This document shows, one piece after another, positions 6,850-16,607 of a DNA stretch of 64,000 nucleotides (the stretch's first letter is position 1; every line of letters starts with the position of its first letter). The notes beneath the pieces are model-generated. The model saw only the letters and a list, made by a program, of their open reading frames with translations. It did not search any database and was not told the DNA's origin. Made by a program: the position numbers and the translations under genes. This stretch comes from Acidobacteriaceae bacterium (GTDB lineage: Bacteria > Acidobacteriota > Terriglobia > Bryobacterales > Bryobacteraceae). Where the stretch lies: the NCBI GenBank assembly GCA_019233755.1, contig JAFAMD010000039.1:1-64000 (forward strand), read 5' to 3'.

Positions 6850-8361
6850 ATGAAGAAAAAACGTGTCTTGATCTTCGTTGTCGCCTATCACGCGGAAACC
6901 ACTATCGCGAACGTTGTGCGACGCATTCCCTCCGCGCTTCGGGATAAATACGATGTTGATGTTCTGATCATCGACGACGCCTCCGAAGACAATACGTTTG
7001 CACGAAGCCACGAGCTGACAACACGGCCGGATATTCCTTTCAATATTCACGTCTTGTTCAACCCGGTGAATCAGGGTTACGGCGGCAACCAAAAGCTCGG
7101 CTATCGTTACGCGATCGAAAACGGCTACGATTTCGTCGCCTTGCTGCACGGAGACGGGCAGTACGCGCCGGAACGCCTCCTCGATCTTCTGGAGCCTCTG
7201 GCCGGAGGGGAAGCGGCCTTGGTTTTGGGCTCGCGAATGATGACTCCGAAGGGTGCATTGCGCGGCGGCATGCCGCTGTACAAGTACGCCGGCAACAAGA
7301 TTCTGACGTGGATACAAAATAAGCTGCTGCGCTCGCATTTAAGCGAGTTCCACTCCGGATATCGAATCTATTCCGTTCGAGCCCTGGAATCGATTCCGTT
7401 TGAACGTAACTCGAACGACTTCCACTTCGATACCGAGATCATCATCCAGTTGATGATCGCTAAGCTGCCTATTGTCGAGCTGCCCATCCCCACTTACTAC
7501 GGTGATGAAATCTGCCGCGTGAACGGCATTCGTTACGCGCTTAGTGTTCTGAAGGCTTCGGTGCGCGGGCGGCTGCAAGAGCTTAGCCTGTTTTACGACA
7601 GACGGTACGATTGCGTTCCAGCGGGGTTTTCCCAATACTCACCGAAGTTCTCTTTTGAGAGTACGCATTCCTTTGTGATCGGCGTTATCCCTCAGGGCTC
7701 GACCGTGATTGACCTGGGGTGCGCAGCGGGGTACATGGGTTCTGCGTTGAAGGAATGGAAGGCCTGCAGAGTAACGGGTGTGGACGCCTTCCCCCTGCGA
7801 AAGCCGACGCTGGACGCGTTCTATGTCCGAAACCTGAACGAGGGCCTGGACGGCATTCCCGTAGAAGAGCACGACTTTGTTCTGCTGCTCGACGTGCTTG
7901 AACATCTTACGGCGCCTGAGAAATTTCTCGACCAATTGAGGGAGAAGCTATCGCTGAATCCGAAAGCGGAGCTCATCATCAGCACGGGGAACGTGGCATT
8001 TATTATTACTCGCTTGATGCTGTTGTGCGGACAGTTCAACTACGGCAAACGCGGCATTCTGGACTTGACCCACACGCGGCTGTTCACGTTCCGCTCTTTC
8101 AAAAGAGTGCTTGAACAGTCGGGATTTGATGTCAAGGAAGTGCGGCCGGTCCCCGCTCCCTTTCCTTTGGCTATTGGCGACAATTTTGTCAGCAGACTAC
8201 TTTTATCCATGAACTCAGTTTTATGCCGCATGTGGCGTGGACTGTTCGGCTATCAAATGATCGTGCGCGCCCAGGCCCGACCCACCGTTGCATCTTTGCT
8301 GCGCGATGCCCATGCGGAGTCGCGCGCGCGGGTTGAATCGATGGAGACGGTTTCCCATTGA
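6850..8361 (+). CDS. GT2 glycosyltransferase fused to SAM methyltransferase
   Basis: This 503-residue protein starts at ATG 6850, six bases after an AGGGTGG-like site; a GTG at 6841 is also in frame. Residues 1-230 are a GT-A family 2 glycosyltransferase resembling dolichyl-phosphate mannose synthases. It has LIIDDASEDNT, NQGYGGNQKLGYRYA, the metal-binding LLHGDGQYAP and LGSRMMTPKGALRGG. From about residue 275 it becomes a class I methyltransferase with VIDLGCAAGYMGSAL as the SAM-binding loop and LLLDVLEHL as motif II. It likely transfers a sugar and methylates a glycan or lipid carrier in surface-polysaccharide synthesis. Its stop overlaps the start of the next gene, a YfhO-like membrane protein. 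Confidence 0.85.
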   Translation: MKKKRVLIFVVAYHAETTIANVVRRIPSALRDKYDVDVLIIDDASEDNTFARSHELTTRPDIPFNIHVLFNPVNQGYGGNQKLGYRYAIENGYDFVALLHGDGQYAPERLLDLLEPLAGGEAALVLGSRMMTPKGALRGGMPLYKYAGNKILTWIQNKLLRSHLSEFHSGYRIYSVRALESIPFERNSNDFHFDTEIIIQLMIAKLPIVELPIPTYYGDEICRVNGIRYALSVLKASVRGRLQELSLFYDRRYDCVPAGFSQYSPKFSFESTHSFVIGVIPQGSTVIDLGCAAGYMGSALKEWKACRVTGVDAFPLRKPTLDAFYVRNLNEGLDGIPVEEHDFVLLLDVLEHLTAPEKFLDQLREKLSLNPKAELIISTGNVAFIITRLMLLCGQFNYGKRGILDLTHTRLFTFRSFKRVLEQSGFDVKEVRPVPAPFPLAIGDNFVSRLLLSMNSVLCRMWRGLFGYQMIVRAQARPTVASLLRDAHAESRARVESMETVSH

Positions 8362-10643
8362 GAGCGCTATTCGAAAAAGAAAATCGCGGCTGGCTACTCG
8401 CCGGAGTGATCGTAATTCTCGCGATATTACTCGGGAACTTAGAGCTCCTCACCGGGAAGCTCGTACCGCAGTGGGATGCCGCTGATTTCTTTGGGCCGCA
8501 ATTCTCATTCCTTGCTGATCACATCAAAGCGGGCAGGCTTGTCCTGTGGGATCCGTGGGTCAGCGGAGGGGCTCCGGATTTAGCGGAGCCGGAGTTGGGC
8601 AGCACTTCTCCACTGATGCTCTTGATGGGGCTGCTGTCTCCGAATCCGCAGGCTGGATTCATTACCTATTGGATGGTCGTCTGGATTTTAGGCGGCGCCG
8701 GGGTGCTGCTTCTTGCAAAGCATTTGGGGAGCCCGATGTGGGGCGCCCTTATCGTTGCGCTCGGTTTTATCGCCTCGGGCTTTTACACCGGACACGCAGA
8801 GCACACGTCGTCGCTGTACTCTGTTTCGCTTCTTCCATGGGTGCTGTGGCGATTCGATGCGGCGCTGCTTCGGAGGAACTATTGGTTCGGTGTTCAGGCC
8901 GGTGCTCTTTATGGATTGTCGGCATTGGGCGGCTATCCTGAGTTCACTATCCTGACGCCGCTCTTTCTGTTTCTTTGGGCGGTGGGCAGAATTTTTCGGC
9001 GCGAAAGCCATACCAGCAGCGAAAGCCATACCAGGATAGATGGCGAGTGGCGGCGGCTGATTTTGCCTGCGGTTCTAATTCTTTGCCTGACGGTCGGGAT
9101 TGGCTCCGCCGTATGCAGTCCGGGATATGGAGCGTTTCTCACCGGAACGCATGGTTACAGCGACCGTGTTGGCCCGCGATCCAGAGTTGAATCGACCTCG
9201 TCCAACATATTCCCGGCGCAAGCACTGTCTACACTCTCGAGCCCTTACCTGTCGCTGTTGAACATGCCGCCGAACCCGATATGGGCCATGACAGACGTAT
9301 CCATGAGTAGCATCTATATCGGTTCCGCGGTGCTTCTGTTTTCGCTCTTCGCATTGCGGAGAAGATCGGCCTGGCGTTGGTGGCTGGCTGCGGTTGCGCT
9401 GTTTTTGATCTGCTGCGCGGTAGGGAATCAGCTTCCCGTTCGCGGGTGGTTGTATGATCTCGTGATCCCCACCCGGTACTTCCGGAATCCAGCGATGTTT
9501 CGGGTTTACTTCATGCTTGTCCTCATCGTGCTGGCTGCTCTGGGCTCTAAAGATCTATGTTCCCCGGACGAGCGGAAAGGGCGGAGTGCGCTGCTGGCTC
9601 TGTCGATTGCGCTAGCCGCCGGCGCAACTGCCTCGTTCGCCATGGTTGTCCACATAGCCGGGAAAACTTTGAACGAATATCATCTTGCAGTCGTGCACCT
9701 GACGACGGTGTGGTTCGGAGTTCTGCTGCTCGCCATCCTCCTGCGTGCGCGCCTCATTTCCAGGACATCGCTGGTTCGGCTCGTCGCAGTGCTTGCCGCG
9801 ATTGACGCTGTGGTTGCCTTGCACATCGCTCAGCCGACCATGTACACGGACGTTCCGCGGGGGTGGTGGCACGCCATGAACGCCGGCGAGGACAGGCGGC
9901 TCGACCTACCGGGCCGGGCGTGGGCGCGCCAGCTTGACTCGCCGGCTGAACTCGGGCTGCCGCCGGGCAGCAATAGAAACCTGGCCCTCAAAATCGCGAC
10001 ATTTCGAAACTATGCGCCATTGACCAACCGGTTCCAGAGTCAGTTTATTGCCGATCCCATGCTGAGCGGCATGGCGCTTGGTCCGAACAGAATCTGGTTC
10101 TCATCCCATCCGGTGTGGTTGGCTCCAGATAATGCGCATTTCCAGAAATTCTCTGAAGCCGTGCACGCCCTGCGCCGGCCGGTTCTTGTGCTGCATACTA
10201 CCGCCCAGATGCTTTCGATAAGTGAGAAAGACGGGTCGAACGGCGTCGGGCCCGGAGCTTCTGATCAGGCCTCATTGAACTCGGCGGAATGTTCGCAAGC
10301 CTCCGTTTCGAGTGTTTCGTACCGGCCAAACTTTCTTTCATTCCGGTACGTTGCGGAAGCGCCGGGGTGGCTTCTGGTAACGGACCGCTGGGCACCTGGC
10401 TGGAAAGTGAGCGTGAATGGCAAGCCGCAACAGGTTCTCGGCGGCAATTTCATTTTTCGGGCAGTAAGGGTAGAAGCCGGGGCCAACTACGTGGAGTTTA
10501 AGTACAGGCCGGCAGGCTTTTTCGCGCTCCTGGCAGTGAGCTGGTCGACCCTGCTCCTGGTTGCTCTGGGAGAAGTGTACAGAATGAGCCGATCCAAGAA
10601 TCACGAAAGCGCCAGCCACACTCTTGAGCCTGCACTGGTTTGA
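8358..10643 (+). CDS. YfhO-like polytopic membrane protein
   Basis: A TTG start overlaps the previous stop, so the genes are coupled. The 761-residue product has a GT-C/YfhO organisation. There is one N-terminal helix, then a periplasmic WDAADFFGPQFSFLADHI and WDPWVSGGAPDLAEP segment with conserved acidic residues. About ten hydrophobic helices run to near residue 500, followed by a soluble C-terminal region and a final helix near 735-750. YfhO of Gram-positives helps glycosylate lipoteichoic acid; relatives are proposed lipid-linked sugar transferases. Coupling to a dolichyl-phosphate-mannose-synthase-like enzyme fits a pair that makes and then uses a polyprenyl-linked sugar. The exact acceptor is unknown. 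Confidence 0.72.
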   Translation: MRALFEKENRGWLLAGVIVILAILLGNLELLTGKLVPQWDAADFFGPQFSFLADHIKAGRLVLWDPWVSGGAPDLAEPELGSTSPLMLLMGLLSPNPQAGFITYWMVVWILGGAGVLLLAKHLGSPMWGALIVALGFIASGFYTGHAEHTSSLYSVSLLPWVLWRFDAALLRRNYWFGVQAGALYGLSALGGYPEFTILTPLFLFLWAVGRIFRRESHTSSESHTRIDGEWRRLILPAVLILCLTVGIGSAVCSPGYGAFLTGTHGYSDRVGPRSRVESTSSNIFPAQALSTLSSPYLSLLNMPPNPIWAMTDVSMSSIYIGSAVLLFSLFALRRRSAWRWWLAAVALFLICCAVGNQLPVRGWLYDLVIPTRYFRNPAMFRVYFMLVLIVLAALGSKDLCSPDERKGRSALLALSIALAAGATASFAMVVHIAGKTLNEYHLAVVHLTTVWFGVLLLAILLRARLISRTSLVRLVAVLAAIDAVVALHIAQPTMYTDVPRGWWHAMNAGEDRRLDLPGRAWARQLDSPAELGLPPGSNRNLALKIATFRNYAPLTNRFQSQFIADPMLSGMALGPNRIWFSSHPVWLAPDNAHFQKFSEAVHALRRPVLVLHTTAQMLSISEKDGSNGVGPGASDQASLNSAECSQASVSSVSYRPNFLSFRYVAEAPGWLLVTDRWAPGWKVSVNGKPQQVLGGNFIFRAVRVEAGANYVEFKYRPAGFFALLAVSWSTLLLVALGEVYRMSRSKNHESASHTLEPALV

Positions 10644-10650
10644 CGGCTGA

Positions 10651-11544
10651 TCAAGCTTCGATGGTGTCCAGCAGCTTTCGAATGGTCAGCTTCGGGTCCG
10701 GCGGATAGACTCCGAGTGACCTCTGTACCGCTGGTGAAAGGACCAGTTCGCGCCGGCGATTCTCGATGAAGGTTCGTGCCGCTGCCCACTTCGGCGACGG
10801 TTCTGTTGATTCCAAGGCCGGAACGGTGGCTGTATTGCTGCCGTCGGTTTTCAGATAGTAATCGCCGGCGGGTTCGTCTATCAGTCCGAAGCTGGATTTG
10901 TATTTCGAACAGATTCGCAAGAGAAAATCATGGTCCTCTAATTTAGATAGCCGTTCGTCAAACCAGAGATCCCGGCTGTCTACCTTCGTCCGGTCGATGA
11001 TAAAGCTGTGAATTGGGCAGAAATTCTCGTGGAACATGTCGATGAGCGTTTGCCCAATCAGCCTGTAGGTTCGCTTCTGCACGAGGAAAGCGTCTTGCAA
11101 AACTTCCACTTCTTTGACGGCGATTCGAGCGAAGGCGATGGCGCTTTCGGTAATGTTCAGCTCTTCAACCAGGCGAGCATAAGCATGCGCATAGATCGTA
11201 TCGTCATGATCGAGAAATGCTAGATACCGGCCAGTTCCGTGAGTGAGTCCGATATTGAGCAGGGCAGCCCGCGCGTCTTCCGGTTCCGGGGCAGTGTAGT
11301 TATACATCTCCAAGCAGACAGACGGGTCGATGGCAAGTATGTTATTGACAGCCTTGCGGAGAGCGTCGATTTCCGCAGTCGGGAAGCGCTGCGTGACCAA
11401 GTGAATCTTTATAGGACGATAGCTCTGGCAAACGAGAGAAAAGATAGCTCGCCTGAGTTCGAACCCGCGTCCGGGATCGTGAATTCTGATAATTACGTCG
11501 AGTCCATTAGGCGGGACGGCAGTCGGGATATCGGACATGTTCAT
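10651..11544 (-). CDS. GT2-family glycosyltransferase
   Basis: This 297-residue cytoplasmic protein begins VIIRIHDPGR, CQSYRPIKIHLVTQ, and carries LAFLDHDDTIY (near 110), the DxD-like metal site typical of family 2 enzymes. A later LSKLEDHDFLLR gives the ED catalytic acid region. Its ATG overlaps the stop of the repeat-bearing glycosyltransferase upstream (ATGA), so the two are one leftward unit. It ends 7 bp from the convergent YfhO-like gene, leaving no visible terminator between them. It probably adds one sugar in the surface glycan built by this locus; donor and acceptor cannot be predicted. Confidence 0.85.
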   Translation of the reverse strand: MNMSDIPTAVPPNGLDVIIRIHDPGRGFELRRAIFSLVCQSYRPIKIHLVTQRFPTAEIDALRKAVNNILAIDPSVCLEMYNYTAPEPEDARAALLNIGLTHGTGRYLAFLDHDDTIYAHAYARLVEELNITESAIAFARIAVKEVEVLQDAFLVQKRTYRLIGQTLIDMFHENFCPIHSFIIDRTKVDSRDLWFDERLSKLEDHDFLLRICSKYKSSFGLIDEPAGDYYLKTDGSNTATVPALESTEPSPKWAAARTFIENRRRELVLSPAVQRSLGVYPPDPKLTIRKLLDTIEA

Positions 11545-13529
11545 CAGCGGCCTAACCAGCGAACGGGCGAAAAATAAAACTTATTGCTGAAATCTGCGAC
11601 ATGACGGTTGGCAAGCGGCTCAACGGACTCGTTGTGCGGGGGAATCTCCAGCCCCCTCCGGTTGCATTCCGCGATCAGGTCCGCCTCAAACTCATCGCCG
11701 CCCCATTTCCGAGCTAATTTTATGCCGGAGACGAGTAAGCGAGCGGTTGCGGATGGGTTATTCGATCGACCTTCGACCGAATGAAAGAACAGGGCTCGCG
11801 GGCACATCTTTACCTCGAAATGGGCGGCCCTTGCACGCCAGGAGAGATCGACGTCTTCGCAATACATGAAGAAACGCTCGTCGAAGCCGCCAATCTTTTC
11901 GTAGACGCCCCGCGGGATCAGTAAGCACGCGCCGGACGCCCAGTCTGTGGTGAAGTCGAAGAGGTTGTAGGACTTCGGATGCTCATCCGGGAACTGCGAT
12001 GCCTCGACAAGAGCCAGGTCTTGCGATGCTTGCGCCGATCGTACCAGCGCATCGATTGCTTCGGGCTCGAACGCGCCATCGGCGTTGGCGGCGATGTAAT
12101 AATCGAAGCCCGCGGCGAACGCTTCCTTCATCAGGCGATTGTGGCCACTCGCAAAGCCTATGTTGCCGGCACTCTCGGCTTTGTGGACGATCGATTCGAA
12201 AGCTGGATCGATAAACGAGGGTTGCCCGTTGTCGATAAAAAAGATCTCTCCGTGCCCCACTCCTGGATGCTTCAGCGCGATATGAGCGCTGCGCAAGCAC
12301 CTCTGCCATTCGATGGCCGGCTCGTTATAAGTAACGATGCCAACGGCGACACGCGCCGAGCGCGCCGTGGTGAGCAGGCCAAGAGCATGCAGCCGGTGCT
12401 GCCGTTGATACGATTTCCACTCCGGAACAGGCAGCCGCCCCTGCTCCTTGCCCATCAGGATATAGTGCGCTAACGGCTCAATTTCAGCCGCAACCACGTC
12501 GGGGTAACGCTTCCGATACCAGGTCGGGTCGAAGTGCGGATTGGGGCGCCGGCCCTGCGCGGAGCCGAACTCGATGTAATGAGTGAGCGGTTCAAAGCCG
12601 GCTGCGATGACCTCCGGATTCTGCTCGCGATACCAAACCGGATCAAAGTAAGGATTGGGGGCGCGGATCTCACTCGCACCTTTTGCCAGGTAGTGAGCGA
12701 GCGGCTCAATACCGGCCGCAACCACATCGGGATTCTGTTCGCGGTACCACGCGGGATCGAACAGCGGATTCGGCCGGCGACCTTCCCCCGAACCGGTGAT
12801 CAGGTAATGAGCGAGGGGCTCAATGCCGGCTGCAACCACGTCGGGATTCTGTTCGCGATACCACGCGGGGTCGAACAGCGGATTCGGCCGGCGGCCTTCC
12901 ATTGAACCGGTGGACAAGTAGTGAACGAGCGGTTCAATATCCGCTGCGGCTACGTCAGGATTGTGGGTGCGATACCATGCCGGATCAAACAAGGGATTCG
13001 GACAATACCCTTTTGCCGAGCCAACCGCGAGGTAGTGGGCGAGCGCTTCGAAACCATCCGAAACAACTTCGGGATATTGTGCCCGATACCACGCCGGATC
13101 GAACAGTGGATTGGGACGGCGGCCTTCCATCGAACCGGTGGATAAGTAGTGAGCGAGCGGATCCACACCGGCAGAGATGACATCAGGATACTGTGCCCGG
13201 TACCAGGCAGGATCAAACAGCGGATTAGGGCGCCGGCCCGCCGAAGAACCAAGCGTCAGGTAATGTGCAAGCGGCTCGAGGCCCGCCGCGGCGTCCGGAT
13301 TTTGCGCTCTGTACCAGTCCGGATCGAACAGTGCATTCGGTCGTCGCGCCTCTTTGCGCCCGTGAGTAAGGTAATGCGAGAGCGCATCGGATTCCGAAGC
13401 GAGCACATCGGAGTACTGTTTCAGATACCAGGAGGAGTCAAACAGTCCTGAATGTTCGATTAGCTTTCTTGTGCGCAGCCGCTCGGCTTTGCTGCGCAGT
13501 CGCTCAGGGACGATAAATGTGAAAGACAC
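11544..13529 (-). CDS. Glycosyltransferase with nine N-terminal 38-residue repeats
   Basis: The 661-residue product has two halves. Residues 29-370 are nine near-identical repeats of consensus [37 protein letters not shown]. This kind of motif is known in front of some bacterial glycosyltransferases but has no firm function. Residues 380-661 are a family 2, rhamnosyltransferase-like domain. It contains [29 protein letters not shown] as the metal site, and [36 protein letters not shown] as the acceptor/catalytic block. The repeats may bind glycan or scaffold the assembly machinery (inference). It is divergently oriented from the epimerase at 13616 and coupled to the downstream glycosyltransferase. 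Confidence 0.85.
   Translation of the reverse strand: MSFTFIVPERLRSKAERLRTRKLIEHSGLFDSSWYLKQYSDVLASESDALSHYLTHGRKEARRPNALFDPDWYRAQNPDAAAGLEPLAHYLTLGSSAGRRPNPLFDPAWYRAQYPDVISAGVDPLAHYLSTGSMEGRRPNPLFDPAWYRAQYPEVVSDGFEALAHYLAVGSAKGYCPNPLFDPAWYRTHNPDVAAADIEPLVHYLSTGSMEGRRPNPLFDPAWYREQNPDVVAAGIEPLAHYLITGSGEGRRPNPLFDPAWYREQNPDVVAAGIEPLAHYLAKGASEIRAPNPYFDPVWYREQNPEVIAAGFEPLTHYIEFGSAQGRRPNPHFDPTWYRKRYPDVVAAEIEPLAHYILMGKEQGRLPVPEWKSYQRQHRLHALGLLTTARSARVAVGIVTYNEPAIEWQRCLRSAHIALKHPGVGHGEIFFIDNGQPSFIDPAFESIVHKAESAGNIGFASGHNRLMKEAFAAGFDYYIAANADGAFEPEAIDALVRSAQASQDLALVEASQFPDEHPKSYNLFDFTTDWASGACLLIPRGVYEKIGGFDERFFMYCEDVDLSWRARAAHFEVKMCPRALFFHSVEGRSNNPSATARLLVSGIKLARKWGGDEFEADLIAECNRRGLEIPPHNESVEPLANRHVADFSNKFYFSPVRWLGR
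12422..13445 (-). repeat. Nine in-frame tandem repeats, 114-bp period
   Basis: Each unit encodes about 38 residues beginning (L/F)FD-x-x-WY and ending G-R-x-PN. Units six and seven are almost identical over their first 30 residues, suggesting recent duplication or gene conversion. The outermost units are most diverged. Copy number could vary between strains by recombination while keeping the frame. Confidence 0.9.
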
Positions 13530-13615
13530 AAGAAGTGCGCTGCGATGCCTCCGGCATCCAATTTCACAGTAGTACCATAAGCGCCGGCAATGCGGGCTGC
13601 GCTAAACTTCGTCAT

Positions 13616-14704
13616 GTGACGAAGAAAGCTCTGGTTACCGGCTCTTGCGGACTCATCGGGTCCGAAGTCTGCATCCATCTGGCGCGCAGCGGCTACACCG
13701 TTTACGGCGTGGACAACAACGAACGGGCCGTGTTCTTCGGTGCTGAGGGTGACACAAGCTGGTCCCTCCATCGGCTGCGGTCGGAGATCAAGAATTACAC
13801 TCACTACGATCTCGACATCCGGAACCGGGAAGGCGTTCTGCGGCTCGTTGCGGAGGTCAAGCCGGATGCAATTGTGCACACGGCCGCGCAACCCTCGCAC
13901 GATCGCGCAGCGGCCATCCCGTTCGATGATTTCGATACGAACGCAGGTGGCACACTGAACTTTCTGGAAGCCGCGCGACGCGCCTGTCCGGAATCGCCCT
14001 TTGTGCATATGTCCACCAATAAAGTGTACGGAGATCTGCCGAACACCATTGCGCTCAAGGAACTCGAGACGCGCTGGGATTATGCTGACCCGGCGTATGC
14101 GCATGGAATCCCGGAGACGTTCTCAATCGATCAATCGAAGCACTCTCTCTTCGGCGCCTCGAAAGTGGCGGCCGATGTAATGGTCCAGGAATATGGCCGT
14201 TACTTTGGCATGCCGACCTGCTGTCTGCGCGGCGGATGCCTCACCGGGCCCAACCATTCAGGCGTCGAACTTCATGGCTTTCTCAGCTATCTGGTGCGGT
14301 GTAACGTCGAGGGGCGCGAATACAAGGTCTTCGGTTATAAGGGTAAACAGGTTCGCGACAACATTCACTCCGAAGATGTGGCGAATTTCATCATGGCGTT
14401 TTGTGACGCTCCACGCTCCGGCGAGGTTTACAACATCGGCGGTGGCAAAGAAAACTCCTGCTCCATTCTGGAGGCGTTCGCGCTGGTGGAAAAACTGACA
14501 GGCAAGCGACAGAAGTATACCTATGTTGAGCAGAATCGCATTGGCGACCATATCTGCTATTACAGCGATTTGCGCAAGATGAAAACCCATTACCCGGGGT
14601 GGGACATCACGCGCTCGCTGCCGGATGTTTTCCGTGAAATTGTCGATTCCTGGCATGCACGCTTAGGGCCTAGTGCTCCGGCCGTGGCCAGCGTTAACGT
14701 GTGA
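13616..14704 (+). CDS. NAD-dependent sugar-nucleotide epimerase (CDP-paratose epimerase-like)
   Basis: I place the start at GTG 13616, which gives [20 protein letters not shown] with the Rossmann GxxGxxG motif right at the N-terminus. The frame extends upstream to 13535 but without family sequence. Extended short-chain dehydrogenase features follow: [32 protein letters not shown] and [13 protein letters not shown]. The family active-site Tyr is Phe here ([11 protein letters not shown]), as I recall for part of this group. At 362 residues it is full length. It overlaps the next epimerase gene (GTGA), and both likely act on a nucleotide sugar for the glycan locus. Confidence 0.82.
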   Translation: MTKKALVTGSCGLIGSEVCIHLARSGYTVYGVDNNERAVFFGAEGDTSWSLHRLRSEIKNYTHYDLDIRNREGVLRLVAEVKPDAIVHTAAQPSHDRAAAIPFDDFDTNAGGTLNFLEAARRACPESPFVHMSTNKVYGDLPNTIALKELETRWDYADPAYAHGIPETFSIDQSKHSLFGASKVAADVMVQEYGRYFGMPTCCLRGGCLTGPNHSGVELHGFLSYLVRCNVEGREYKVFGYKGKQVRDNIHSEDVANFIMAFCDAPRSGEVYNIGGGKENSCSILEAFALVEKLTGKRQKYTYVEQNRIGDHICYYSDLRKMKTHYPGWDITRSLPDVFREIVDSWHARLGPSAPAVASVNV

Positions 14705-15768
14705 AAGTCCTGATTACGGGCATTTGCGGCTTCGTCGGTAGCCGCCTTGCACTCGCCCTGACAGATCGCATTGCTGGAGTTGAGGTTTTCGGAATCGATA
14801 ACCTGCTGCGCCCGGGATCGGAGGGAAACAGGAGTGAACTCTCCTCCAGGGGTGTGCGCTTTGTGCACGGTGATCTCCGGATGCGCAGCGACATCGACGC
14901 TCTCCCATCGTGCGATTGGGTGATCGACGCAGCCGCGAATCCGAGTGTCCTTGCAGGCGTCGACGGCAAGTCGAGTCCCCGGCAACTCGCGGAACACAAT
15001 CTGGGCGGCACGCTCAACGTTCTCGAATATTGCCGTGAGCGAAAAGCGGGACTGGTGCTCCTCAGCTCCAGCCGCGTTTATTCTGTGCGCGATCTCGCTT
15101 CCCTGCCGGTACGCGAGCGAGACGGCGCCTTTGTGCTCGATTCGGAGAAGCTGCTGTGCCACGGCGTCAGCGCGGCGGGCATCGCGGAAGGCTTTGCGGT
15201 ACGGCAGCCTATCTCGCTCTACGGAGCCACCAAGCTCTCCTCTGAGATCATGGCGATCGAGTACGGGCTGACCTTCGGATTCCCGGTTTGGGTCGACCGC
15301 TGCGGAGTGCTCGCCGGAGCCGGCCAGTTTGGGACCGCCGAACAGGGGATCTTTTCGTACTGGCTCCATGCGCACGCCAGCCGCTTGCCTCTGCGGTACA
15401 TAGGCTTCGGCGGATTCGGCTGGCAGGTGCGGGACGCGTTCCACCCGGATGACCTGGCGGATCTGGTAGTAATGCAAATGCACCGAGACCCCCCGGCAGA
15501 TGCCGTATACAATGCCGGCGGTGGAGCGGCTAACGCTATGTCACTGGCGCAGTTAACGGCGTGGTGCGACGCCCGGTTCGGGAAGCACCAGCCCCAGCCC
15601 GACAGCCGTCCAAGGCCCTTTGATATACCGTGGTTTGTCATGGATTACGCTCGCACGGCGAAGGATTTCGGGTGGTCGCCAAAACGCTCGCTTACGTCTA
15701 TCCTGGAAGAAATTGAGACGCACGTGCGGGGCAACCCCGGATGGCTCGCCCGTTGCGGAGCATTATGA
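14701..15768 (+). CDS. NAD-dependent epimerase/dehydratase
   Basis: The GTG start overlaps the previous stop. The 355-residue protein opens [20 protein letters not shown] (NAD-binding GxxGxxG), has [25 protein letters not shown] and [13 protein letters not shown], and keeps the catalytic YGATK (YxxxK) near residue 180. It ends with the usual substrate-domain pattern [14 protein letters not shown] and [13 protein letters not shown]. It resembles the preceding gene in architecture but not closely in sequence, so the two probably catalyse successive or alternative steps on a nucleotide-activated sugar. Substrate is not readable. Confidence 0.85.
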   Translation: MKVLITGICGFVGSRLALALTDRIAGVEVFGIDNLLRPGSEGNRSELSSRGVRFVHGDLRMRSDIDALPSCDWVIDAAANPSVLAGVDGKSSPRQLAEHNLGGTLNVLEYCRERKAGLVLLSSSRVYSVRDLASLPVRERDGAFVLDSEKLLCHGVSAAGIAEGFAVRQPISLYGATKLSSEIMAIEYGLTFGFPVWVDRCGVLAGAGQFGTAEQGIFSYWLHAHASRLPLRYIGFGGFGWQVRDAFHPDDLADLVVMQMHRDPPADAVYNAGGGAANAMSLAQLTAWCDARFGKHQPQPDSRPRPFDIPWFVMDYARTAKDFGWSPKRSLTSILEEIETHVRGNPGWLARCGAL

Positions 15769-16607
15769 AGCCAGGCGAGTTGCCGAAAAACAACCCACCA
15801 CTTAAGCTGCTGAGCATTGTGCTACCAGCGCGCGATGAGGAAGGGTGTATCGCCTCCACGGTGGAACACTTGCATGTGGAACTCCGTATCCACGGCGTTC
15901 CTCACGAAATTATCGTGGTCGACGATGGCAGCAGTGACAGCACCTGGAATATTCTTCAGCGGGTAAAGGAGCATATTCCTGAGCTGAGACCGGTGCAGAA
16001 TCTGGGTGAGCATGGTTTCGGTCGTGCAATTATCCACGGGCTCAACAGCATGTCAGGAGACGCCGTGGTCATCATGATGGCTGATGAATCGGATGACTGC
16101 CGCGACGTAGTTCGCTACTGGGAATTGCTGAACCAGGGCTATGATGCCGTGTTTGGCTCGCGTTTCCTTAAAGGCGGCGGCGTCATTGACTACCCGTGGG
16201 TGAAGCTGCGTGTCAACCGGATGGCAAATTTCTTCATTCGGATGATGTTCGGCATCCGGCTGAACGACACGACGAATGCCTTTAAGGCATATCGCACGAC
16301 TGTAATCGACGGCTGCCGGCCGCTGCTCTCGCCTCACTTCAACCTGACGGTCGAGTTGCCCCTCAAAACCATCGTTCGTGGGTATAGCTGGACAGTGATG
16401 CCCATCACCTGGCGGAACCGCAGAACCGGCACTCCGAAACTGAAGATCAAGGAGATGGGGAGCCGTTACCTGTTCATCTGCCTTTACTGTTGGCTCGAAA
16501 AGTATTTCAGCCGCGGCGATTATCGGAAACCGCGCGTTAGCGAGTCACAGCCCGCGGCGATTGAGACTGTGCATGGTGCTTCTGCTAACTCATCAACGGG
16601 CAGCTGA
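15765..16607 (+). CDS. GT2 glycosyltransferase, dolichyl-phosphate mannose synthase-like
   Basis: The ATG overlaps the previous stop (ATGA), making a three-gene rightward unit. The 280-residue product has LSIVLPARDEEGCI, IIVVDDGSSDSTW, NLGEHGFGRAIIHGL, MMADESDD as the metal site and FGSRFLKGGGVIDYP. It ends without a long membrane anchor. It resembles the N-terminal domain at 6850 but is a separate gene. It is expected to transfer a sugar to a polyprenyl phosphate on the cytoplasmic face. The last 15 bases overlap the convergent S41 protease gene. Confidence 0.87.
   Translation: MKPGELPKNNPPLKLLSIVLPARDEEGCIASTVEHLHVELRIHGVPHEIIVVDDGSSDSTWNILQRVKEHIPELRPVQNLGEHGFGRAIIHGLNSMSGDAVVIMMADESDDCRDVVRYWELLNQGYDAVFGSRFLKGGGVIDYPWVKLRVNRMANFFIRMMFGIRLNDTTNAFKAYRTTVIDGCRPLLSPHFNLTVELPLKTIVRGYSWTVMPITWRNRRTGTPKLKIKEMGSRYLFICLYCWLEKYFSRGDYRKPRVSESQPAAIETVHGASANSSTGS

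Noticed and set aside
12422..13445. CRISPR-like array
   Set aside because: The regular 114-bp period is coding, in frame, with no unique spacers.
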